Shown one piece after another: positions 1-6,189 of a DNA stretch of 13,824 nt. Below the pieces are notes generated by a model. The model searched no databases, was not told the origin of the DNA, and saw only the letters and a list, made by a program, of their open reading frames with translations. The translations under genes were made by a program, and so were the position numbers. Within the stretch, counting starts at the first letter, position 1. Each line of letters opens with the position of its first letter. This stretch comes from an uncultured Selenomonadaceae bacterium (GTDB taxonomy: Bacteria; Bacillota; Negativicutes; Selenomonadales; Selenomonadaceae): assembly GCA_905233965.1 (NCBI GenBank), contig CAJOFG010000019.1, positions 1-13,824 of the forward strand. Reading direction: 5' to 3'.

Positions 1-198
1 TTGAGTGACGGATTTGCTCTGCACGGTCAAGATGTTCCGGTTTATCCTAAGGTGAAAAAGTTTTTCGGCTGGTCGGAAAATGATTGCATAAACGAGTACA
101 ACGCGAATACCGGCGTTTCAAATTTCAGAGGGGACTACATAAAATTTTTGGTTGAGTATGTCAGACGTTGTCAGGCGGATAAACTTCGTCCGGAATGA
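1..198 (+). CDS. WcbI-like polysaccharide biosynthesis protein, 3' fragment
   Basis: The frame is open from base 1 to a TGA at 196-198, so only the last 65 codons of a longer gene are present and the true start lies outside the window. The fragment contains GQDVPVYPKV and later FRGDYIKFLVEYVR. It matches the C-terminus of the second gene of this type at the right edge (13390-13824, minus strand) at roughly 30 of 60 positions. That better-preserved copy has QLFYAPSHPTPN, which I associate with the WcbI family of capsule/polysaccharide putative acyltransferases. The family name for this fragment is therefore by homology to the paralogue. Its stop overlaps an ATG at 195. The ribosome binding site of the downstream hydrolase (AAAGGTGA) begins inside its last codon, so the two are probably co-transcribed. 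Confidence 0.6.
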   Translation: MSDGFALHGQDVPVYPKVKKFFGWSENDCINEYNANTGVSNFRGDYIKFLVEYVRRCQADKLRPE

Positions 199-209
199 AA
201 GGTGATGTC

Positions 210-830
210 ATGAAAAAATTTTTTAAATCAATCGGACTTGCAACAATTTTGTTTGCCGGTTTGTCCGGAAATTTTTCCGGCGCAAATGCAAATGCCGGAA
301 CAGACCCGCGCGTCGAAAAAGCCGTTACTTGGGCTTTGGAAATTGCAAGCGACCCGGTTCACGGATATTCACAGGGCGCAGAAAATGCAACGTACCGAAA
401 CCCTTACACCGGTTCGCGTGAAGGTCCGGATTACGATTGCTCCGCGCTGGTCTATCACGCTTACACGCACGGCGGATTCGATATTATAAGCGTTTGGCAA
501 AAATATAATCCGAAATATTTTTCCCGTTACGGCGGCAGACAATATTCCGGTGACGCGGACATGATTTGGGAAGATTTGCAAAAACTCGGCGGCTTTACGA
601 AATATTCTTGGAGCGAAATAAAAAATAATTTGAAACGCGGCGATATTCTTTGCTACCCGAAACATCATGTCGCGATTTACGTCGGCGACGGGTGGACGGT
701 TGAGGCGCGCGGCGTGAACAATCCGACCGGCAGAGGACGTTACGAAACCGGAGATCAGGGCGGCGAAATTGATTGCTATGAAGCTTACGGACGGAATTGG
801 ACGGAAGTTTACCGGTACACCGGCAACTGA
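210..830 (+). CDS. secreted NlpC/P60-type peptidoglycan hydrolase (phage Amidase_5-like)
   Basis: The predicted product is a 206-residue exported cell-wall hydrolase. It begins with a signal peptide: MKKFFK, a hydrophobic stretch GLATILFAGLSG, and an Ala-Asn-Ala region with likely cleavage after about residue 29. The mature part has the pattern VEKAVTWALEIASD...HGYSQ and then GPDYDCSALVYHAY. Cys77 is the likely nucleophile, His152/153 sits in KHHVAIYVGDGW, and Glu166 may complete the active site. The WALEIA..HGYSQ...GPDYDCS signature resembles phage-type NlpC/P60 (Amidase_5) lysins, so the substrate is presumably peptide stems of peptidoglycan. I prefer the ATG at 210 to the in-frame ATG at 195: AAAGGTGA lies 4-5 bases upstream of 210, and the signal peptide then starts correctly. 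No integrase or other phage gene is visible nearby. It could act in wall turnover or have been captured from a phage. Confidence 0.85.
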   Translation: MKKFFKSIGLATILFAGLSGNFSGANANAGTDPRVEKAVTWALEIASDPVHGYSQGAENATYRNPYTGSREGPDYDCSALVYHAYTHGGFDIISVWQKYNPKYFSRYGGRQYSGDADMIWEDLQKLGGFTKYSWSEIKNNLKRGDILCYPKHHVAIYVGDGWTVEARGVNNPTGRGRYETGDQGGEIDCYEAYGRNWTEVYRYTGN

Positions 831-850
831 AATTTTAACGGCACACAAAA

Positions 851-884
851 AAAGTCTCTCGACAAAAAATCGGGAGACTTTTTA
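851..884. terminator. bidirectional rho-independent terminator between convergent genes
   Basis: AAAGTCTCTCGA (851-862) pairs with TCGGGAGACTTT (870-881) across a CAAAAAA loop, with one G-T wobble. On the plus strand it is followed by a T run (879-884), and on the minus strand by a run of seven or more T. It sits between the hydrolase end (830) and the MATE transporter end (902), so it should stop both convergent transcripts. Confidence 0.85.
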
Positions 885-901
885 ATTTGGAAAAAAATTT
901 T

Positions 902-2269
902 TTAAATCCGGATAACTTTCAAATGTTTGACGTAGAACCGGTAAGCGACAATCAAGAATACCATCGTGAAAAACCAGCTTACTCCGTAAACTGTCATGAG
1001 TGCCGCGTAAGTCGGAATTTTTGCAAAGACCGTGAACACCCAAGTAATGCGGATGCCGCAGACAAAAATTAAAGTTATCGCCGCCGGTGCCATTGAAATT
1101 CCGTAGCCGCGCAGAGAACCGGAAACAATTTCCATGATGACGCTGATAATTTCCGGCGTGATTATGTACCAAAGTCTGATTATGCCGAGTCGAACGACTT
1201 CCGGATCGTCGTTGAAAAATTTGATGAACGGTTCCGCAAAATAAAGTATGAACGCGGAAAGAATTATCATAAGCACCGTGTTTATCATCAACGCTTCTTT
1301 CGTCACCCGTTTGCAACGCGACAAATTTCCCGCGCCGTAATTCTGGCTGACAAAAGTTGTTGCCGCCTGTCCGAATCCGTTCGTTAAACAGAAAATATTT
1401 ATTTCAATCGTGAACGCCGCCGCCGATGCCGCCATTGCGTCCGGACCGAGTGAGTTTATCGCGGATTGAATCAGCAGGTTCGACAGCGAAAAAACCATTC
1501 CTTGAATCCCGGCCGGCAAACCTATTCGGATAATTTCTTTCAAGCAAGGTTTGTCGATTTTCAATTCCGCCAAGTTCAGCCGAATGAGTCCTTCACCGTT
1601 GTGAAGTTTTGAAAATAAAATTGCCGCGCTCAACACGTTTGCAATTACCGTTGCCGCCGCGACTCCCGCCACGTCCCAATGAAGTTGCGCGACGAAAAAT
1701 AAATTCAAAATTATGTTCAGCAAGCTTGCCGCCGTCAACGCGATTAAAGGCGTTTGAGTATCTCCGCGACTTCGGAAAATTGCCGCCTCGAAATTGTAAA
1801 TCGACATCGCCGGCAAACCCAATGCAAAAATTCTCAAATAAGTTTCGGCCAACGGTTCGACAGACTCCGGCACTTCCAAAAATTCAAACAGCGGATTTAC
1901 AATCAATTCCGCAACGCCGAGCAAAATAAATCCGAAAATTATCGCCAGCAAAAATGAAGTGTGTACCGCCGTGTGTACCCTGTCAAATTTTTGCGCGCCG
2001 ATACTTTGCGCAATGACGACGTTTGCGCCCAAACTCAAACCCATTAACAGACTTACCAAAATTCCGACCGGCGCGGTGTTGTTCCCGACAGCCGCTATCG
2101 CATTTTTTCCGACGTACTGACCGAGAACCGCAACGTCCGCCGTGTTCAAAAGTTGTTGCATTACTCCGGTTAAAGCGAGCGGCATTGCAAAAATAATTAT
2201 CTTGTCCCAAAGTGAGCCGTTCAACATATCAATTTCGCGGCTCTTAAAAATTTTTTCAAACATTTGCAT
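902..2269 (-). CDS. MATE family multidrug/cation antiporter
   Basis: This is a predicted inner-membrane efflux transporter of the MATE superfamily (DinF/NorM-like), about 455 residues, the usual length for twelve membrane helices. The first repeat opens with LWDKIIIFAMPLALTGVMQQ, then LLNTADVAVLGQYVG, a typical MATE N-terminal signature. Long hydrophobic segments follow to the end, and the second half holds GLPAGIQGMVFSLSNLLIQ. Substrates cannot be read from sequence. The frame is open to a TTG at 2329, but that start lies upstream of a strong terminator hairpin. I therefore place the start at the ATG at 2269, with GGA of GGAATCGGG 7 bases upstream. The ATG at 2263 is equally possible. The gene is separated from the aldo/keto reductase by the terminator and probably has its own weak promoter. 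Confidence 0.9.
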   Translation of the reverse strand: MQMFEKIFKSREIDMLNGSLWDKIIIFAMPLALTGVMQQLLNTADVAVLGQYVGKNAIAAVGNNTAPVGILVSLLMGLSLGANVVIAQSIGAQKFDRVHTAVHTSFLLAIIFGFILLGVAELIVNPLFEFLEVPESVEPLAETYLRIFALGLPAMSIYNFEAAIFRSRGDTQTPLIALTAASLLNIILNLFFVAQLHWDVAGVAAATVIANVLSAAILFSKLHNGEGLIRLNLAELKIDKPCLKEIIRIGLPAGIQGMVFSLSNLLIQSAINSLGPDAMAASAAAFTIEINIFCLTNGFGQAATTFVSQNYGAGNLSRCKRVTKEALMINTVLMIILSAFILYFAEPFIKFFNDDPEVVRLGIIRLWYIITPEIISVIMEIVSGSLRGYGISMAPAAITLIFVCGIRITWVFTVFAKIPTYAALMTVYGVSWFFTMVFLIVAYRFYVKHLKVIRI

Positions 2270-2279
2270 ACCCGATTCC

Positions 2280-2314
2280 AAAAAAAATTCCCGATTCAAA
2301 AAATGAACCGGGAA
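2280..2314 (-). terminator. rho-independent terminator after the aldo/keto reductase gene
   Basis: Read on the minus strand, TTCCCGGTTC pairs with GAATCGGGAA (one G-T wobble) across an ATTTTTT loop and is followed directly by eight T. This is a near-ideal intrinsic terminator. It lies 44-78 bases beyond the aldo/keto reductase stop (2358) and immediately ahead of the MATE start region. It should separate the purF-to-reductase transcript from the transporter, or serve as an attenuator for it. Confidence 0.85.
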
Positions 2315-2316
2315 AA

Positions 2317-2344
2317 ATTTTATCACCAAAAAATTTTATTGCAA
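2317..2344 (-). promoter_or_regulatory. possible sigma-A promoter for the MATE gene
   Basis: On the minus strand, TTGCAA (2339-2344) and TAAAAT (2317-2322) are separated by 16 bases. The -10 matches 5 of 6 and the -35 matches 4 of 6. The transcript would begin near 2310, essentially at the first arm of the terminator-like hairpin. The region is AT-rich, so a chance match is possible. Confidence 0.35.
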
Positions 2345-2357
2345 ACCTTTTAACGCT

Positions 2358-3368
2358 TTACTTGTCGTCTTTGTCCAGAAAACTTTTTCCTTCCGATTCG
2401 TCGTAACCTCTGTACCCGTAAACGGTGCAAGCGTTCAAAGCCGAGTCCAACTCTTTAAATTCGGTGTCGGTAAATTCAACTTCGTTTGCTCCGAGATTTT
2501 CAAGTATCCTGCCCTGATTTTTTGAACCGGGAATGGGGACGACGTTCGGATATTTATGCAACATCCAGGCAAGAGCAATTTGGGCGTTCGTCGCATTTTT
2601 CAATTTCGCGAACCGTTCGATTAAGTCGATTATCGGTTGATTGGCTGCAAGATTTTCTTTTTTCAACTGCGGAACAAAATTTCTCACGTCATCGACTTTT
2701 TCAAATTCGGTTTTCGTCGTGACTTTGCCGGACAAAAGCCCGCTCGATATGGGCGAAAAAGCAACCAGCCCTATATCATTTTTCAGGCAGTACGGAATGA
2801 CTTCTTCCTCAACTCCGCGCTCGACCATCGAATAAATATTTTGTATTGCCGTCAACGGCGTAATTTTTTGCGCCCTGTCGATAATTTTTACCGGAACTTG
2901 AGATAAGCCCCAACCTTTAATCAAACCGTCTTTGATGAGTTGCCCCATGCCTTCGGCGACTTCTTCAACGGCAACGGCGGGATTTATTCTGTGCAGGTAA
3001 TACAAATCCGCGTAATCCGTTTGCAACCTTTCGAGCGAACATTCCAAATGCCGGCGAAGTGTTTTGTAAACGCCGTCGGTTTTTGCCTCTTCCGTCGGAA
3101 TATGCAATTTCGTCGCGAGGACAATATTTTTGCGGAAATCTTTTATCGCCTTGCCGACAATTTTTTCGTTATGCCCTTTGTTTTGCGGCTCAAGATTCGG
3201 ACCGTAAATTTCGGCGGTGTCGAAAAAAGTACAGCCGGCATCGTAAGCTTTGCGAATTGCCTCAATGCTGTAGTCTTCGTCAGGAATTTTTCCGTAGCCG
3301 TGACTGAATCCCATACAACCCGTTCCGATCTCGCTGACCGTCAAATTTTTAATCTTGCGCGTTTTCAT
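2358..3368 (-). CDS. aldo/keto reductase
   Basis: This is a 336-residue NAD(P)H-dependent oxidoreductase of the aldo/keto reductase superfamily, predicted to be a cytosolic TIM barrel that reduces carbonyl compounds. The catalytic tetrad is visible: Asp50 and Tyr55 in FDTAEIYG, Lys87 in LATKLH, and His126 in LYYLHRINP. The C-terminal cofactor region has VVPIPGSKNQGRILENLGA, typical of the family's phosphate-binding loop. GWGLSQ at the middle strand matches the common GxSN-type position. The ATG at 3368 is preceded by GAGG with about 8 bases of spacing. It lies 38 bp downstream of yifB without a visible terminator between them, so it is likely the last gene of the purF transcript. The natural substrate is unknown. 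Confidence 0.92.
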   Translation of the reverse strand: MKTRKIKNLTVSEIGTGCMGFSHGYGKIPDEDYSIEAIRKAYDAGCTFFDTAEIYGPNLEPQNKGHNEKIVGKAIKDFRKNIVLATKLHIPTEEAKTDGVYKTLRRHLECSLERLQTDYADLYYLHRINPAVAVEEVAEGMGQLIKDGLIKGWGLSQVPVKIIDRAQKITPLTAIQNIYSMVERGVEEEVIPYCLKNDIGLVAFSPISSGLLSGKVTTKTEFEKVDDVRNFVPQLKKENLAANQPIIDLIERFAKLKNATNAQIALAWMLHKYPNVVPIPGSKNQGRILENLGANEVEFTDTEFKELDSALNACTVYGYRGYDESEGKSFLDKDDK

Positions 3369-3406
3369 TTTTTCAACCTCATTTCAAATTTACTGATGAC
3401 CGACAC

Positions 3407-4945
3407 TCACGGTTGCAATTCAAAATCCAAATCGTTGCGAAGTTTTATTGCCTCACCGATATGTTTCGCGTCAATTTTTTCCGCGCCGCCGTCCAAGTCC
3501 GCGATTGTTCGTCCGACTTTGATTATCCTGTCGTAGGAGCGGGCGGAAAGTTTTTTATTCTCGAAAACGTCTTTCAAAAGTTGTTCCGCATCCGGCGTCA
3601 TCGTGCAGAGGTTTTGCAACATGGCGTGATTCATTTGCGCGTTGCAAAACAGGTGATATTTTTCCAAACGCTCCGTCTGAATTTTTCGTGCGGTCGAAAC
3701 TCTTTCGCGAATTTTGCTTGAAGGTTCGGCTTTGCGTTTTGAACTCAATTCCTCATATTTGACGCGGGGAACGCGAATTTGAATATCAATCCTGTCAAGC
3801 AGAGGACCGGAAAGTTTTCGTGTGTACCGTTTAATTTCCGGACCGGTGCATTGGCAATTATGATCTTTGTCGCCGTGCCAGCCGCAGGGGCAGGGATTCA
3901 TCGCGCAAATTAAAATCATGCTCGACGGGAAAGTTAAAGTCCCGTTCACCCGGCTGATTGTTATTTGCCGCTCCTCCAAAGGTTCGCGCAACGCTTCGAG
4001 AACAATTTTTTTAAACTCCGGCAATTCGTCCAAAAATAAAACTCCGTGATGTGCAAGTGTGACTTGTCCGGGTTTCGGATTTGAGCCGCCGCCGATTATC
4101 GCCGCCGCAGATGCATCGTGATTCGGATTTTGGAAAGGTCTTTTCGTAATCAGTCCGCCGTTGCGTCCCAACTTTCCGGCGACGCTGTAAATTTTCGTGA
4201 CTTCCAAAGCCTCTTCGCGTGTCATTGCCGGCAAAATGGAACTCATTCTTTTCGCCAGCATCGTTTTTCCGGAACCCGGCACGCCGACCATAAGGACGTT
4301 GTGACCTCCCGCCGCCGCAATTTCCAAAGCACGTTTCGCCATGAATTGTCCCTGCACGTCCGCGAAGTCGTCAATCAGCTCGATAAAATTTTCTTCGTCG
4401 TCTGCCGGCTGATTTTTTTCCGGTCGCAATTCAATTTCGCTCTGCAAAAATTCCGTCAACTCGTGCAAATTTTCCGGCGCGTAAACTTCAACGCCGTCCA
4501 CCAAAAGTGCTTCGTTGACGTTTCCCTTCGCGACGATTATTTTTTTGAAACCGTTGTCCCGCGCCGTCACCGTCATCGGCAAAACTCCGTTCACGTCGCA
4601 AAGTTTTCCTTCCAGCGACAATTCGGCGACAAAAACAAATTCCTCACACTTTTTGGAATCAATTCTGCCCTGCGCCGCCAAAAGTCCCACGGCAATCGGC
4701 AAATCCAATCCGGCACTTTCCTTTTTAATTTCGGCTGGTGCAAGATTGATTGTAATTTTTTCCGGGCGAAGTTTTAAGCCGGAATTTTTTATCGCCGTTC
4801 TGACACGTTCCTTTGACTCGCGAACGGATGCGTTCGGCAAGCCGACAATATCGAACGCGGGCATACCGCTTGCGCTGTCCACTTCAACTTTTATAATCAG
4901 TCCGTCCACTCCTTGAGTGGTTGCTCCGAAAGTTCCGGCGTACAA
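3407..4945 (-). CDS. yifB: YifB/ComM family Mg chelatase-like AAA+ ATPase
   Basis: This is a 512-residue protein of the YifB/ComM family. ComM members are hexameric helicases that promote branch migration during natural transformation; the role in this organism is inferred. An N-terminal Lon-like/ChlI domain opens with GLPNASVRESKERVR (about 35-49). The AAA+ domain follows, with Walker A GVPGSGKT (221-228) and Walker B VLFLDE (302-307). A four-Cys cluster comes next in NPCPCG...DHNCQC (Cys352, 354, 364, 366). The C-terminal magnesium-chelatase part has LSGPLLDRIDI and LSARSYDRIIKVGRTIADLDG. The start is a TTG at 4945 with GGGAGG 8 bases upstream. It follows yraN by 18 bp, the common yraN-yifB pairing; dprA, often next in Firmicutes, is absent here. 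No lesions were seen. Confidence 0.95.
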   Translation of the reverse strand: MYAGTFGATTQGVDGLIIKVEVDSASGMPAFDIVGLPNASVRESKERVRTAIKNSGLKLRPEKITINLAPAEIKKESAGLDLPIAVGLLAAQGRIDSKKCEEFVFVAELSLEGKLCDVNGVLPMTVTARDNGFKKIIVAKGNVNEALLVDGVEVYAPENLHELTEFLQSEIELRPEKNQPADDEENFIELIDDFADVQGQFMAKRALEIAAAGGHNVLMVGVPGSGKTMLAKRMSSILPAMTREEALEVTKIYSVAGKLGRNGGLITKRPFQNPNHDASAAAIIGGGSNPKPGQVTLAHHGVLFLDELPEFKKIVLEALREPLEERQITISRVNGTLTFPSSMILICAMNPCPCGWHGDKDHNCQCTGPEIKRYTRKLSGPLLDRIDIQIRVPRVKYEELSSKRKAEPSSKIRERVSTARKIQTERLEKYHLFCNAQMNHAMLQNLCTMTPDAEQLLKDVFENKKLSARSYDRIIKVGRTIADLDGGAEKIDAKHIGEAIKLRNDLDFELQP

Positions 4946-4963
4946 ATTTCAAACCTCCCCGAT

Positions 4964-5335
4964 TTAAAAATCCGATTCGACTTCAAAAGCGTTTTCGATA
5001 TGACGGGCGATAAATTTTTTCCCGTCGGAATAAACTTCGATAACGTCGAAACGGCAAGCGCGGTTGCAAAATTTTTCGTCCTGCAAAAAAACGCCCGCCG
5101 CCTCGATAATTTTTTTTTGCTTGTGAAAATTTACCGCCTCAGCCGGCAAACCGTACCGACCGGTTGAACGCGTTTTGACTTCGACGAAAATAATTTCCTC
5201 GTCGCGTTCGGCGATAATGTCAATCTCTGCGGAACGTACACGAAAATTTTTCGCGACGATTTTATATCCGCGCTCAACCAAAAAATTTGCGGCAAAATTT
5301 TCTCCGGCATCACCGAGAATTTTATTTCTCTCCAT
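4964..5335 (-). CDS. yraN: YraN/UPF0102 family endonuclease-like protein
   Basis: This is a 123-residue protein of the UPF0102 (YraN) family, with a PD-(D/E)XK nuclease-like fold. Its exact role is unsettled but it is usually adjacent to DNA-processing genes. The family N-terminus GDAGENFAANFLVERGYKI is present. Catalytic-type residues are Glu37 and Asp39 in AEIDIIA and Glu52 and Lys54 in FVEVKTR, and RFDVIEV (95-101) follows. The frame is open upstream to 5392. I choose the ATG at 5335 because the family starts at about this point, AGG of AGGTAAAAAACTG precedes it, and the upstream gene stops at 5343, leaving 7 bp. It is translated in series with the upstream coiled-coil gene and with yifB 18 bp downstream. 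Confidence 0.92.
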   Translation of the reverse strand: MERNKILGDAGENFAANFLVERGYKIVAKNFRVRSAEIDIIAERDEEIIFVEVKTRSTGRYGLPAEAVNFHKQKKIIEAAGVFLQDEKFCNRACRFDVIEVYSDGKKFIARHIENAFEVESDF

Positions 5336-5342
5336 CAGTTTT

Positions 5343-5621
5343 TTACCTGACAACGGAAACGACAGCCCAGACAATCGCACCGGCACCGACAACTGCGGCG
5401 ACGGTAATTATCTGAAGTTGAAAGTTCAATTTATCAAACTTGGAGTCAATTTTTTTCTGCATTTCGCGTATTTCGGTTTCCTGCTTTTGGCGCAATTCGC
5501 GAATTTCATCGGCGCGCATTTTGTTTTGTTCGCGCATTTCCGCTTTGAAATCGCGCATTTCGTCCATAAACAGTTCAAATTTCGTTTCCAACCTGCTGAC
5601 GCGACTTTCAATGTCAATCAT
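5343..5621 (-). CDS. small coiled-coil protein with C-terminal membrane segment
   Basis: This is a 92-residue protein of unknown function. Residues about 1-70 are almost entirely charged heptad-like sequence (RVSRLETKFELFMDEMRDFK, then repeated EIRELRQKQ and EIREMQKKI), which predicts a long coiled coil. Residues about 71-90 are hydrophobic (IITVAAVVGAGAIVWAVVSV), a single tail anchor followed by Arg. The architecture resembles XhlA/haemolysin-like small membrane proteins and phage-holin companions, but the match is by shape only. GAGGA lies 8 bases before the ATG. The gene is tightly packed between the nitroreductase (34 bp upstream) and yraN (7 bp downstream), so it is very likely expressed from the purF operon. 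Confidence 0.8.
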   Translation of the reverse strand: MIDIESRVSRLETKFELFMDEMRDFKAEMREQNKMRADEIRELRQKQETEIREMQKKIDSKFDKLNFQLQIITVAAVVGAGAIVWAVVSVVR

Positions 5622-5655
5622 TCAATTCATCCTCGTTAAAAATTTTTTTCCGGCT

Positions 5656-6168
5656 TTAAATCTCCGTTACCGCGTCCGAAATTTCGCGACGTTGAGTGTG
5701 GCGCGGAGAAGGTACCGCATCTTCAGTCGGATAACCGATCGGGAAAATTGCAATCAAGTCGTAATCTTTCATTTCCGGGAACATCTCTTTGAGTTTCGGC
5801 GCGTCGAAATATCCGACCCAAGTCGTCGCCAACCCCTCATCTTGAATCGCCAACATCAAATGGGTTGCGACAATCGCGCCGTCAACCTGTCCGAAATTAA
5901 ATTTGTCGAACGGACGATCGAAAGATTTTTCCGGCAAACCTCCGACGAGGAGCGCAAACTCCGCGCCGAAAGTAAAATTCGTGACGGCTTTAATTTTTTC
6001 CATCGCGTCCGGCGTCGCGAACTTCCAAATTTTGTAAGCTTGTCCGTTCTTCGCCGTCGGCGCGGCAATTCCGGCTTGCAAAATTCTTTCGATTTTCTCC
6101 GGCTCAATTTTTTTCGCCGTCAACTTTCTGCAGGAATATCTTTCCTTCGCCAAATCCAAGAAACTCAT
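5656..6168 (-). CDS. nitroreductase family protein (FMN-dependent)
   Basis: This is a 170-residue member of the nitroreductase superfamily, expected to be a homodimeric FMN enzyme using NAD(P)H. The FMN phosphate-binding start RYSCRK (10-15) is present. It is followed by a conserved helix ending AGIAAPTAKNGQAYKIWKF and by the central segment VDGAIVATHLMLAIQDEGLA, with TTWVGYFD after it. The C-terminal FPIGYP is typical. It is at the short end of the family, like the Firmicute one-domain enzymes. GAAGGGAG precedes the ATG at 6168. It follows purF by 21 bp and is probably co-transcribed with it. The substrate cannot be assigned. Confidence 0.9.
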   Translation of the reverse strand: MSFLDLAKERYSCRKLTAKKIEPEKIERILQAGIAAPTAKNGQAYKIWKFATPDAMEKIKAVTNFTFGAEFALLVGGLPEKSFDRPFDKFNFGQVDGAIVATHLMLAIQDEGLATTWVGYFDAPKLKEMFPEMKDYDLIAIFPIGYPTEDAVPSPRHTQRREISDAVTEI

Positions 6169-6189
6169 TTTAAAATTCTCCCTTCAAAA

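Noticed and set aside
2270..2329. Upstream TTG start for the MATE gene at 2329
   Set aside because: It would place a strong terminator hairpin inside the coding region and has no ribosome binding site; the family N-terminus begins at about 2269-2263.
4118..4777. 219-codon plus-strand frame inside yifB
   Set aside because: Antisense shadow of a well-conserved gene, with basic, low-information translation.
5336..5392. Longer yraN start at 5392
   Set aside because: It would overlap the preceding gene's membrane segment in another frame. The ATG at 5335 matches the family start.
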